Source: Bodo saltans (Eukaryota > Euglenozoa > Kinetoplastea > Eubodonida > Bodonidae). Taken from it: a DNA stretch of 21,292 nucleotides. Location: NCBI GenBank assembly GCA_001460835.1, contig CYKH01000290.1, forward strand, positions 1 to 21,292, written 5' to 3'. Every line of letters begins with the position of its first letter. The first letter of the stretch is position 1. A program made the translations under genes and the position numbers. The notes below the pieces were generated by a model that was not told the DNA's origin, made no database searches, and saw nothing but the letters and a program-made list of their open reading frames with translations. This document shows positions 7,495 through 16,376 of the stretch, in pieces.

Positions 7495-7599
7495 CTCACT
7501 ACACCAGTAATTGCGTTGATACTTATTAGTGGTTGCGAGCGTCCCGTTTGTGTGAGTGGTCCAGGCTGCCACCTTGAACTTGGTTTCGCTACCGTGTGT

Positions 7600-7755
7600 C
7601 TAAAGCCATCTAACTAAAAAAAAAAATGAAGCCTCTTTGTACCCCTGTGGCTTTGTGTCGGCCATTTCCTTCCAATCGCTGCGCTTGTATGCATCGGGTC
7701 GTTGTGTCCAATGATGAATCAGTCGTATATGTTTCTACTGTTGTGCTAAGTTCAT
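7600..7755 (-). pseudogene. Possible Gag N-terminal remnant
   Basis: An ATG at 7755 on the - strand opens a frame interrupted by TAG at the seventh codon, then open for another 44 codons to a TAG at 7600-7602. The conceptual protein after the stop is hydrophilic and protein-like (HHWTQRPDAYKRSDWKEM). The ATG lies 131 bp downstream of an R4 motif, the same spacing as for the two better Gag starts at 13786 and 18747. Without that context it would not be called. Product unrecognised. Confidence 0.3.
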
Positions 7756-7776
7756 TGCTAAATCTACTACTTGCAG

Positions 7777-7852
7777 CAAGGTTGCTGCTTCTTCAAAAAT
7801 AGATCCTAAAGAGATTGTACCAATTTCCAGAAGGTTGCTGCTTCTTCAAAAT
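7777..7852 (+). repeat. Short tandem duplication, about 55-bp period
   Basis: AAGGTTGCTGCTTCTTCAAAA occurs near 7780 and again near 7832, with unrelated sequence between. It falls between the R4 motif and the - strand ATG at 7755. Confidence 0.75.
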
Positions 7853-7885
7853 TCACAAACACAAACCAAACGACAAAGGAAGGAT

Positions 7886-7926
7886 CAGTAGGTTCACGAA
7901 GGTGTATAAAACAACCTTCTCCCACG
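7886..7926 (-). promoter_or_regulatory. R4 hairpin motif, copy A
   Basis: On the - strand the motif reads CGTGGGAGAAGG, a variable middle, then CTTCGTGAACCTACTG. The arms GAAGGT and ACCTTC pair perfectly around a T-rich loop containing TTTTAT. Copies at 13906-13948 and 18878-18921 share both conserved blocks. All three lie 120-135 bp upstream of an ATG on the - strand. It probably belongs to the 5' end (promoter or leader) of the decayed element family. Confidence 0.65.
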
Positions 7927-7987
7927 TGCCCTTCGTCTCCTGGACGTAGGGTGTGTGCCTCGTCTCTCTGCTCGCTTCTTTGTCGTC

Positions 7988-8147
7988 CTTGTGTCTGTGC
8001 GGTTGTCACAATCCAGTTCGTTTGTACCCACTATTTCCACTGTCGTCGTTTGTATTCGACTGCATTCTTTGATGTCGGACTTCCGATTGTTGTCTTGATT
8101 TTTGCCATGATCGTCCCGAGAGTCACCTTTCCTTGCGCCCTGTCGTC
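7988..8147 (+). other. 160-bp indel bounded by TGTCGTC direct repeats
   Basis: The sequence GTGCCTCGTCTCTCTGCTCG...TTTGTCGTCTGCCAA...CCTCCTGC is continuous at 16087-16135. Here the same sequence is split by 160 bp, and TGTCGTC is present at both edges (7981-7987 and 8141-8147). Either a 160-bp element inserted with a 7-bp target duplication, or the 16-kb copy lost it by recombination between the short repeats. No gene is visible inside. Confidence 0.7.
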
Positions 8148-8162
8148 TGCCAATGCCTCCTG

Positions 8163-8262
8163 CGAAGTAGGAAGTACGAGTCACCACCTTCCTTGAGTAA
8201 ATGTTTCCAATTCTCATTCCTTCCCAGAGAACAAGAACTGCTCTGTTGTTTATGTCTTTGCG
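8163..8262 (+). repeat. Dispersed repeat R3, copy A
   Basis: About 100 bp (TACGAGTCACCACCTTCCTTGAGTAAATG...AACAAGAACTGCTCTGTTGTTTATG) recurs at 18154-18256 with few substitutions. In the second copy it lies inside the decayed Gag region. On the - strand one frame of both copies gives the shared peptide NNRAVLVLREGMRIG. Confidence 0.75.
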
Positions 8263-8302
8263 ACTCGTGATGTCTTCGATTTTCTTGATTTGTCTGACTG
8301 TG

Positions 8303-8577
8303 TTATTTTATGTCGTGTAAATAGGATGACCTTTGGTCCGTAATACAAAGATATTTCTGTGTTGGACACCGGTCGCCTGTGAGTGGCCTAGCAGAAATTG
8401 ATTTGCCTCGACGTTGATTGCCGGTAAGGGCGCTTCGACCCTTTTTTGAGTTTTTTTTGAAAATTCTACTTTGTGTGGGATTGTGGGCCATTCGATGGAA
8501 CGTCGGGAACATTGTCTGGGCCGCTGCCACCCATTTTTCGGCCACCTCGGACCGCTCTCTGCTGTGGTCATACACAC
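8303..8577 (-). pseudogene. Gag-like remnant fragment
   Basis: Two overlapping - strand frames of about 90 codons cross this stretch without an ATG at their ends. One contains RSIEWPTIPHK, which matches RTIEWSIPHK at about 17240 on the - strand; the other frame has AAQTM, matching SAQTM next to it. Shared short peptides in two places suggest a common ancestral coding region broken by frameshifts. The protein family is not recognised; Gag-like is inferred from the surroundings. Confidence 0.35.
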
Positions 8578-8876
8578 ACAGTGAGAGGTCTAGCAGAAGT
8601 AAATACTCGTGGGGTTGAGGGGACGGCCGCGGTTGCCAATAATCATTGCAATCGTCGAAGGGAGCGCATCTTTGTGGTTGGTCAGCTGTGTCGCCATGTC
8701 TAAGTCCCTGAAGGTAGTTCCTCCAGTGAGCATACTCGAGATACTGTACTCTCGGTTTTGGGGTTTGTTGAGCGTCGTTGAACCGCGGCCGCTCTTCCCC
8801 TCTAGATACTGTGTCTACCGCCTTACAAGGTTAAAACTGAGACTCTTTTCGGCGTTATCGCAATGTCAAACACACA

Positions 8877-9045
8877 AAGGAATGGCTCCACTTTTGAAAA
8901 GAGGAACTGTTCTACTATTAATGTTCCTCGTCTGCTTTCCTCTGATCTCATTGTATCCATTTTCAAAATTGTATCGTATTTCTCGAGTGGTGAAACAAGC
9001 AAGCGTGTGGTCGCCTCCTTGTCTTGGCTTTTGTCCGTATCTTGG
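8877..9045 (+). repeat. Partial copy of R1 upstream part
   Basis: CCACTTTTGAAAAGAGGAACTGTTCT onwards, through GGTGAAACAAGCAAGCGTG to CTTGTCTTGGC, matches 7110-7260. The copy ends near 9045, where the match to the longer R1 is lost. Confidence 0.7.
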
Positions 9046-9370
9046 CGTTGTGTACTTGTACCGGAAAACTAAGGTGTGGGCTTCTCTGTGTGGTGCCCCT
9101 GATATCTTGTTCTTCTCCGACCACGTCGTTGGGTGTTGTGTCTAGTGACAACCCTTGAACTTTTTCGCTGTCCACCCCGCCCAGTCGCGCAAGTTGCAAC
9201 TTTGCGCCGTATGTCACATTTAGATCGCGGGTGGTTCCTTCTGCGTGACTGGCTGCAGCGAATGTCGCCTTGCCACGGACGGCGAAACGGTATTGCCGCA
9301 GCGACCCCGCAAGTTCTGGAGGCGAGCAAGCCGGACCCCCATCGCGTCGATGCACTGAGCAACTCTGTGA
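9046..9370 (-). pseudogene. Unassigned - strand open frame
   Basis: A - strand frame is open from 9355 to about 9045 and runs on into the R1 fragment. The part RGKATFAAASHAEGTTRD has a protein-like composition. It has no ATG at its head and no recognised domain. It may be another piece of a decayed retroelement protein, or chance. Confidence 0.2.
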
Positions 9371-9396
9371 TCACGCGTTGAGTCCGATTACGGAGA

Positions 9397-9423
9397 CTTT
9401 TTGATTTTCACATTTTCAAAAAG
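9397..9423 (+). repeat. AT-rich inverted repeat
   Basis: CTTTTTGA (9397-9404) and TCAAAAAG (9416-9423) form a perfect 8-bp stem around an 11-nt loop. It sits just beyond the 3' end of the - strand Gag pseudogene, so it might be a 3' structure of that gene, but nothing proves this. Confidence 0.6.
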
Positions 9424-9507
9424 TTGGTGAAGTACAAAATTCTCCATTTCCAGATTTGAGTCCAAACGAGTGAGGGGTTCAATACATCGTCCTCAGTGCG
9501 ACATTGC

Positions 9508-10355
9508 TCAACGTTTGCCTGGGCGCCGCGCCAGCTGTGGGCACTGGCGCTTCAGGTGGCCAGCCTGATGGCAGGGAAAGCACGTCATCGTGGATTGTAG
9601 CACCGTCTCGAACGCTTCGATGGATGATTCGGAAAACTGTGATGATGGGGCTGGAATGGAGTTTGGTCTCGGTTTTTTCCCTGGTGCCTTGACGATGGCT
9701 AACATGTTTCGCTCAGGGTCGACGTCTGCGTTTATTGAGTTAAGCCACGCTAGGTCGCGGGCGACGTCTTCTTGGACATCTGCGACGAGCTCGTACACCG
9801 CCAGGATTGCCTCCGCAGCGGTTGTTGTCATCCTGTAGTGTCCGTTACGACCGTCTCCTGTATAGCTCGTTCCGGCGACAAAAAACGCTTGTCGGTCTTG
9901 TATTGCGGAGTTCTTGTTATGCGATTCGTGTGCGCGGACCGCCAGTAAGGCCGGCAGGGGAATCCCTTCAGCTGTGCGGACGAGGAAACGGTTACTCACT
10001 TCATGTGCAAATACGGCGTCAAAGAGGGCCGGCCCCGCATCATCGATGCCGTACACGTGCCCCCACTTTTTCTGGCCGGAGGAAGCGGTTGGGTGTAGGC
10101 CTTGGCGATACAAAGAAACACCGCCCCCTAGAGTGCATTAGGGGGGAATTTGTGTGTGCTGTTGCGGTCCATTCCCAAATCATCTTTTCCACCAAGAATT
10201 TTTTGACGGACGTCGTGGTTCGCTGATTGAACTAGTAGCAGCAAAATCTCTCCATTCACACCGGCACTGGTGTCCGCCTTCATTTCCCCGCCTGTGTTGG
10301 TGGCTCCGCTATTATCCTCCCATCCCTCTGCCCTATTTTCCCCTGGTTGTCTCAC
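9508..10355 (-). pseudogene. Gag pseudogene with CCHC zinc knuckle
   Basis: The main frame (10137 to 9508) is open for over 200 codons and ends a few residues after a retroviral-type knuckle, CFPCHQAGHLKRQC (C-x2-C-x4-H-x4-C), followed by a basic tail. This is the usual C-terminal end of a Gag nucleocapsid. Upstream, another - strand frame (10355 to 10128, starting MRQPGENRAEG) ends ten codons into the first, so a frameshift near 10130 probably split one protein of about 270 residues. The main frame has no ATG at its head. The peptide VDVQEDV/ADVQEDV is shared with a second remnant at about 20.6 kb. RNA binding in a Gag particle is known for such proteins. The family could be LTR, YR or other. 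Confidence 0.7.
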
Positions 10356-10429
10356 CTTTTTTGAGTTGATGCGTCAACTAAAAGTAAATCATCGTGTCGT
10401 GCCTTTGTTTGGGTCGCCGATCCAAGAAG

Positions 10430-10800
10430 TGTTGATCTTTTTCAATTGAGATTCCTCTCGACGCTGTTGGTCGCCTCGGTAACGTCAAGTCGAACTTCAG
10501 CAACTTCCCGTGTTCGCTTGCTCTGGAGGTCTAGTCTTAGAGCACCGCCAGTGAAAGTCAGACAAATTCAGCTTCGAAGCAGCAAGCGGCCAAAACTTCA
10601 ACGTGTATACGTTTATGGCCTTCATCAGTTTCCTCGGTATGTTCCCTGTTGGAATCGAGCAACGTAATTTGCCAGGAATCCGGAGAACTGTCTTGTGTCT
10701 GGCCATGTAGAAGTTGAAACGCTTTTGGTCCGGTACTAATTCTCCGTGAAATTCCGCCATGCTGCCCAACCGCTGGCAACTGATAGTGAACAGCTACCTG
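10430..10800 (-). pseudogene. Unassigned - strand open frame
   Basis: From about 10769 to 10497 a - strand frame of 90 codons reads ARHKTVLRIPGKLRCSIP and similar. It is not recognised. It lies between the YR fragment and the Gag pseudogene, where remaining parts of a decayed element would be expected. A second overlapping frame is similarly open, so the reading frame is uncertain. Confidence 0.25.
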
Positions 10801-10989
10801 TTTTAACTTGCCAGTTTATGCTGAAGTCCCTTAATGCTGTTGTGTTTTTTTATTATTTTGTCGTCATCGTATTCTTCGTGTGCTGTGGTGGCTGAGCTTG
10901 AGCTTCAGCAAGCATCTCTCGCAACTTCGATGGCGAGCGTCGGCGTCTCTGGTCAGCAGCTTGTATTGCGGAGGAGAGCTGTAAATACA

Positions 10990-11310
10990 GCTCTTCTCTG
11001 TGTTCGTTCACTCTCCCAGTGCAATACTGGATTGGAGGTGCTGGGGATCCAGGGGGGCTGTGTGGACTGTGTAGGGACCTCGCACGCGGGCCCCCTTCCC
11101 GCGGCGGAAACGAACTGACAGCGAGCCGTCCTCCTGCAGGATCACGTCCTCCTTCGCCAACTGCAGGATACATCCGACGCGTGCGGCTGTCGCCCAGGCC
11201 AATGATCGCTGCTGAGGTAAGGAGACACGTCTCCGTCGAGACCACCTTCCGTACCTCGGCGGGGGACACCGGGACGGGCTGCTCGCTTGATGGCGTCCAT
11301 TTCGAGGCCA
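10990..11310 (-). pseudogene. Tyrosine recombinase fragment
   Basis: On the - strand, one frame gives WTPSSEQPVPVSPAEVRK followed by ETCLLTSAAIIG. After a one-base shift near 11200 the next frame continues LAWATAARVGCILQLAKED and then VRFRRGKGARVRGPYTVHT. This aligns with the intact element's recombinase (AWAFAGRAGDIRQIR; VTFRRGKGAAFWGPYTIAT), covering the first catalytic Arg and the Lys strand. The His-x-x-Arg, His and Tyr parts are missing; the second frame stops soon after. It is therefore a broken relative of the YR at 3.4-4.3 kb, clearly diverged from it and in opposite orientation. Confidence 0.75.
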
Positions 11311-11344
11311 TGTTCATCAAATCGCTGGTTGTCGAGTGCGTGTA

Positions 11345-11520
11345 CACACATGCTTCCCCTTGTCTGCGCCTGACGAATGTGGTCATTGGCGGGACCGGGC
11401 AAAGGAGGTTCGCTAGCCTCGCACTTTGCGCATTTGTTAGGCTTTGGCTCAACGACTTGCGTTTCCATGCCACCCCCTCACATAATTCCCCTTGTTGTCT
11501 GCGCTGACGAATGTGATGCC
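11345..11520 (+). repeat. Short internal duplication
   Basis: TTCCCCTTGTCTGCGCCTGACGAATGTG near 11355 recurs near 11488 as TTCCCCTTGTTGTCTGCGCTGACGAATGTG. It lies just upstream (- strand) of the YR fragment. Confidence 0.65.
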
Positions 11521-11718
11521 GCCAATTTGAGTATCGGCACACTAATCCTGATCACCAATTATTCTCATCATGATCATATGCGCAAGCCAGGTGTGAGCAC
11601 CTGCCACTCCCATTTGTCCTTACATTCCGTGGTCATTCTGTGCGGCTTCCTCTGGAATCTCCTTCCTATCGATGGTAGAGGTCCGACGGTTGTTGGTTTC
11701 GCCGATCGCCTAACGCTT

Positions 11719-12054
11719 TTACGTGTGCAGGCTTAAACATATGTTGTTTTTTTTTACGACAGACACTCTTCCTGCACTCCATGAACATCTCCCGTAGCTG
11801 CCGTATTCTCTCCAGCATGTGGTGCACACAAGAATTGTTTGCACGGAGTGCCGGGAATCGTTAGGAGGATGGAAGCTCACGTCTCCATTGTGCAGAATGA
11901 TGGTCCGGATACCCCAGAGGATGCCGACGCCCGTGCCCTTCGTAGTTGGATCTGTGGTCACTACTTCACTTACTGCAGTAACCACTGGGCGGAAATTATC
12001 GCCGATCCATCTCCAAAACGCCTCAGACAGTTCATCTCGCTTCTGAGGATTGGT
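11719..12054 (-). pseudogene. Unassigned - strand open frame
   Basis: A - strand frame is open for about 110 codons and includes RDELSEAFWRWIGDNFRP and TTDPTTKGTGVGILWGI. Composition is protein-like, but there is no ATG and no domain that I recognise. It lies upstream, on the same strand, of the YR fragment and could be an earlier part of that element. Confidence 0.3.
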
Positions 12055-12308
12055 TCGTCACGATGGCGTTTGGGCATTGGTGTGATAACTCTACCCTTAC
12101 CACATGTTCCTTGAAACGCTGTGTCAAGCATAATGGCGCCTGTGTTAAGACCTGAAAAATAAAAGCAACTTGTCTCGAAGCTTCCCCCAGGTCAAGGTTG
12201 GTCAACACATCATAACTAGCGCACGCCATTTCTCTTTCCACCCTCCTGCAGCAGTCGGCTTGTCACTAACACTCTTGTCTCCGTTGTTTTCGTTGTTGAT
12301 GTCCTTCT

Positions 12309-12338
12309 TGGCCGTGCGATGATTTTTCGGCACGGCCA
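12309..12338 (+). repeat. GC-rich inverted repeat
   Basis: TGGCCGTGC (12309-12317) and GCACGGCCA (12330-12338) form a perfect 9-bp stem with a 12-nt loop. No coding sequence next to it is convincing, and it is not followed by a T tract. Confidence 0.8.
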
Positions 12339-12424
12339 CAACGCGCTAATTCTCAAACCCCCATCGCCATCCAGCAGCTGAGGTCCGCAATCGCCTGGAA
12401 CATGTCGACCTGTGATGAGTTAAT

Positions 12425-12765
12425 TCATTCGCAGCTTTCACACTCTTTCAAGCGGTGGTTGCCGCAAGCGGTGGCGCACGTCCTCCATCCGACGGATCTT
12501 GGCTGCGAGGTACTCCACTTCACCTTCTTACGCGAACGGCGCTGATTGAGGTTCACCCGCTTCTGTGTGAAGATGAAGAGCTTGTCTCTGTCTGCCGCAA
12601 CGACGTGCGACCCCCGATTGAGCTTTTCCAAATTCGGCTGGCAGCGCCTTCTCATCCCCTCCTTTTGCGCGTACTTACATCGCTGCAGCTGCGTGAAAAA
12701 TCTGTTTGCTGCACTGCTTGACTTCCTCTTCTTGGCAAGTGATCGCTTGTTGTCTTCATAAAATG
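12425..12765. other. Unassigned stretch with open frames on both strands
   Basis: On the + strand a frame reads ALIEVHPLLCEDEELVSV. On the - strand a short coiled-coil-like segment EYLAAKIRRMEDVRHRLRQ appears before a stop. Neither has a clear start or a known domain. I list the stretch only to record that it is not featureless. Confidence 0.2.
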
Positions 12766-12854
12766 TCAGACGCTAATGACCTTCGGAAATACGTACTTTT
12801 CTGTAATCCAGAGGCTTTCACAAAGAACGTCCGCATGCCCCCTGGGTGGTGAAG

Positions 12855-12876
12855 TCCCAGCAGACGTCTGCTGGGA
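12855..12876 (+). repeat. Perfect 22-bp palindrome
   Basis: TCCCAGCAGAC is followed directly by its exact reverse complement, GTCTGCTGGGA, with no loop. Symmetry stops at the next base on each side. It could be a dimer-binding site, a recombination junction, or chance. Confidence 0.9.
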
Positions 12877-13352
12877 ATGCCCTGAAGGAGCGCAGAGGTG
12901 GCGGCACGGATGCAGGCGGGTCTTACCCATCTGTTGCAATTTGTAGTAAATTTACTCTGGAGGTCCTTTTTTTCGGAGTCCACCATTGCAACTGAGGATT
13001 TAAAGTGAACTTGTTGTCGTTGGTGGAAAAAAAAGTCAAATCCTTCATCTGCTTTTCAAACCTTCCTCTTGTTTTCGCTGTGGTTTTGATATCCTTCAGT
13101 CCGACCATTACTCACTCCCGCGAACCCCACCACATGCATTTCCCTGCAGACATTTATGCCGTGATACAAATGGTGCACTTGTTGCTGGGCGTAATGCTGA
13201 TGCGTTTGTGGCGGCTGATGCGTCTGTGAGTATCCCAAATTGGGTGTCTCCTCTCTCGCTGACGGATGCGGGGGTTTGTCGTTTCTTGTAGTTGGCGCGC
13301 TCGGGTATTCGTCGAGTCTTCGGGTATCGGGAGTGTTTCGTCTTCGTGTAAC

Positions 13353-13786
13353 CTATCTCGTCGTGGTCGTGGTAGCTGTTCTGATACTGGCAATGCTGGC
13401 GGGGGGCAGTGTTTCGTCTTCGCGTGAAATTGCATTGAACACGATACTACTAATTTCTGCATCGTTCTTGTCAGCAGTTGTGGCCCACTGCACTACCGCA
13501 AGTGGCCCACAAAACTGCGGCAAGTTGGGGGCCCAGCGCATCGACCCAGCCTCGGCAACTGTGTCGTTCCATCTCCGGTGCTGCCGTTCTCCTGCATACC
13601 TCAAAACGTGACGTAAACGACGTCACCCGGGCAGCATCTCGCCAGCCTCCGCTCCACCACGGGCCAGGGGATGGCTTCCGTGGGGAGCAGTGGGCTTGAG
13701 GCTCGGGGCGGGGGCGGAGGCGGAGTTGGTGGACGTCCTCTGCCTCGCGAGGCACGGACCCTGATTGGTGTGTCGCTGTCGCTCAT
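13353..13786 (-). pseudogene. Gag-like gene, N-terminal part, frameshifted
   Basis: An ATG at 13786 opens a 61-codon frame beginning MSDSDTPIRV, with a proline run and the motif IPWPVVERRL, and stops at TGA. Downstream another frame (13604 to 13353) continues with RWAPNLPQFCGPLAVVQWA and ends in a Thr run. LPQFxG followed by a hydrophobic segment is like the start of Gag capsids in several retroelements. Both features recur at about 18.7-18.3 kb (LPWELVLRRL; WDAKLPQFAGSL), so the two frames probably belong to one protein split by a frameshift or an intron. An R4 motif lies 120 bp upstream. The family is not identified with certainty. Confidence 0.5.
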
Positions 13787-13905
13787 GTTATGTTTTCAAG
13801 CAGAGGTGCTGACCTTTCAAGGCTTAACAGAAACAACCAAATTGAAGACATCACCAAATCCCAGTACCCCTATAACATACAAAAATAGTAAAACAAAAAA
13901 AGGAC

Positions 13906-13948
13906 CAGGTAGGTTCACGAAGGGACACAAAGGCTCCCTTCTCCTACG
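13906..13948 (-). promoter_or_regulatory. R4 hairpin motif, copy B
   Basis: Conserved outer blocks as in the copy at 7886. Here the arms are GAAGGGA and TCCCTTC, a perfect 7-bp stem around a 9-nt loop. The stem sequence differs from copy A while pairing is kept. It lies 120 bp upstream of the - strand ATG at 13786 and is preceded there by R6 and R1. Confidence 0.65.
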
Positions 13949-13954
13949 TAGCTG

Positions 13955-14540
13955 TTTGAATGTGTACTTGGCTTCGGTTTATGCCATGCTCTTTCCGTAA
14001 GCACTGAACCTGCAAAATTGTATTTCTCCAGTTGTGACACAAGCAAGCGTGTGGTCGCCTCCTTGTTATTTCTCCAGTGGTGACACAAGCAAGCGTGTGG
14101 TCGCCTCCTTGTCTTGGCATTCGTCCGTCGTCCTCCAAGAGTGCGTTCTCCCTGCGGGAGGAGGCCCGGATGCGCTCATCCTTGGTGACAACCAAAGATG
14201 AACACCAATGACTCCGTTGTGCTCCGACGGCGCTCCTGGGGGAAGTGGTGGAACACCGCGAGAGGGCCACGGCGGCACATACCCCCTCCCCCTCGGCTAT
14301 CTGGCAACGCGACTCCGGTGGCGAGGAGCGGGTCCGCTTCGCGCGGTCATCCTCACCCATGGGCGGCGGTGTAGATGGGCGCCAGCGAAGAATAAAAATT
14401 CGACGCACAGTAAGCATACGTGTACGCTGTGCTTTTATGAGCACTCACACACTTCGCTGATTGGCTCTCGCCGCCGCTAGCTGCAAGAACCTATCGAGGA
14501 GGAAGAAACAATCCCCAGCAGGTCTGGGAGCAGCTCTTCA
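13955..14540 (+). repeat. R6 and R1, copy B, with duplication and insert
   Basis: R6 (13955-14014) leads directly into R1. Within R1 a 46-bp unit is tandemly duplicated (14022-14067, 14068-14113). About 187 bp (14175-14361) is present that the copy at 7.2-7.5 kb lacks, with TCATCCT near each end of the insert. The rest, including AGAATAAAAAT and AAGAAACAATCCCC, matches closely. I see no gene in it. Confidence 0.8.
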
Positions 14541-14541
14541 C

Positions 14542-14874
14542 CGAACCAAAAGTTGTGCAAAGGCCTCTCTGTCCCCGGTCGGCGCTGTGCAGCAGAGAGA
14601 CACGTCTGCCTGCGTGACCCTTCACGTTCTACTCCTGTGCTGCCATGGCTGCATTTGGTCTTTTTGTCCCACACCAGGCCACTCTGTACACCAGGTATGT
14701 CGACCTACTAGAATTTACAAAGAATTGTGGCTTATTTTGCACGTCGAATTGATCCGCGCCAGTTTATTGTTTCAGCGGTTGATTTTTGTTTTTTTGTTCT
14801 TTGATGTCGGATGAATTGATTTTTTGTACGTTAGCGTCCTTTCGTTGAGTGCTCCGCGGTCGAACGGAGTCTCG
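14542..14874 (+). repeat. Dispersed repeat R2, copy A
   Basis: About 330 bp matching 17682-17998 at what looks like roughly 90% identity. The match includes GGTATGTCGACCTACTAGAA and TTATTGTTTCAGCGGTTGAT. Copy A carries an extra 17-bp partial duplication around CACCAGGCCACTCTGTACACCAGG. On the - strand both copies share the peptide end KKSI(H/R)PT(S/A)KNKKTKINR before a stop, so R2 may include the 3' end of a decayed gene. Confidence 0.85.
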
Positions 14875-15660
14875 AGGTGCGTCTGCAAAGCGAAATCGGA
14901 TTCGTCGTTTGGTTGTGCCATTCCTAGTGCGTCCTCTCGGATAATATTCGTAAAGGCGGTGATCACAGAATTGCGTTTTCGCGATTCACATAGTTACTGG
15001 ACCCAATTTAAGTTCGAGGTTTCCTCAGTCATGTTGTGGAGGTTTCCCTCCAACAACATGTCTAACACCTTGCCAAATTCAGGTCGTTCCTCTGTCCTTG
15101 GAGGTCGAAAACCTCCTCGAGGTTTGCGCGTTCGCGCTTCGGACCCTCCGCGAGGCGTGCAAATATAATATCAAATAGGTTCCAATCAAGGCCTCCGTCA
15201 TCGTTAACTGCCCATCCTTCGCGAGCGCAATGAACCTCTTTTGACGATCGTCCGCAGAATGTTGCCCCTTATGGTACGCTAGCCGCGCGCGTCCTTGTTC
15301 AACCTCTTTCCACCAGGGGAAGATCGCGGCGCTTCCCTTTCCTTAAAGTGCTGAGCTAGCACGGCGGTAGCGTCCGGAGAAGTGGGCGGGATCGGAGCGG
15401 CAAATTGCAATGTTTTCTATCGAATCTTCGCAGCCACGTCGGCAGCCTCGGCCCGGGACATACAAGCATTGAGATTGATGTCCTTTCGCGGCCAATTGAA
15501 GACGGTGATCACACCGTCTTCCATTGCCGCTTCGCATGCGTGCGTCTTGAGGCAGTTACGTCCGCCACAGACGCCAAGGCTTGCGAAGTCCCAACAGACA
15601 GACTTCGGGTTGCCAGCCCACCGGCAGGCCATCCCTCTTGGATTCTGCTACTTTACCCGG
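14757..15660 (-). pseudogene. Decayed CCCH zinc-finger protein, probably Gag-like
   Basis: An ATG at 15632 begins MACRWAGNPKSVCWDF and contains a CCCH finger: C-x8-C-x4-C-x3-H in VCWDFASLGVCGGRNCLKTH. The frame continues to TAG after 71 codons. Convincing coding sequence then continues through further frames: QFAAPIPPTSPDATAVL, then IFPWWKEVEQGRARLAYHKG and DDRQKRFIALAKDGQLTM, then LAEGPKRERANLEEVFDL, then VITAFTNIIREDALGMAQ, ending inside R2. At least three frameshifts and several stops interrupt it. CCCH fingers bind RNA; a Gag role is inferred from the retroelement setting. A host RNA-binding protein pseudogene is the alternative. Confidence 0.5.
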
Positions 15661-16376
15661 TCTATTTCAGTACTTGTTTTCAAAGGTTCCTACTCGCTAT
15701 CCGATGGATGTTTAGGCGAGTTTGCCTGTTTTTTTTTCCTCCTCACCTTCCCTGGGCACAACAAGCAAGAAGGACGATGTGACACACATAAGTTTATAAA
15801 CGTAAACGTTACAACACTATCCTGGACGTGAGGAGATGAGGTACGTCATTATTTCGCCAGCACACCCTTTTCTCTGTCTGCCTAGACAGTGCATAAGGTC
15901 GCTTTTCTTTTTTCTACTTCGTACCTCTAAGCACTTCATTACAGTCGTCCTATTGTTCTGCGTTGTTCACAGTCACTCTTCTCTTGGTGGAATAGTCCGT
16001 CCGCTCCTTTGCCCTCATATCTCCTTTTTTTTTACTTTTTTTGTTTTTGCATCTTATTGACGCAGTGGCCGATTCTTTTTTTTTTTGTGCCTCGTCTCTC
16101 TGCTCGCTTCTTTGTCGTCTGCCAAGCCTCCTGCAACTCATTTGGGCCATCGCTCCCGAATCGAGCCAGGACGATCTGTCCAGGAGGTTTTCGAGGATAC
16201 ATTGGCCGAACCTAATGCTTTGGTTATCGTCCTCAAAGCCACACTCGGAAAGCCTTCTCGCCGCCTGCCAACGTGTGCAAGCAGGCCGGGCGAACATGTT
16301 TGTTGCGAGGAGTTACAGAATCGAATCCAGAGAAACCAGCGGAAAGCTGTATTTTTTTTGAGTCATTTTAACATCA
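15660..16376. other. No supported gene; contains a short shared segment
   Basis: T-rich + strand sequence. The segment 16087-16135 matches the two flanks of the 160-bp indel at 7.95-8.16 kb. On the - strand around 16140-16300 two frames are each open for some 50 codons (for example RRLSECGFEDDNQSIRFG), without a start or known domain. Confidence 0.3.

Noticed and set aside
8609-9145. + strand open frame of 178 codons
   Set aside because: It begins at a GTG, crosses the partial R1 repeat whose other copy is not open, and has no domain.
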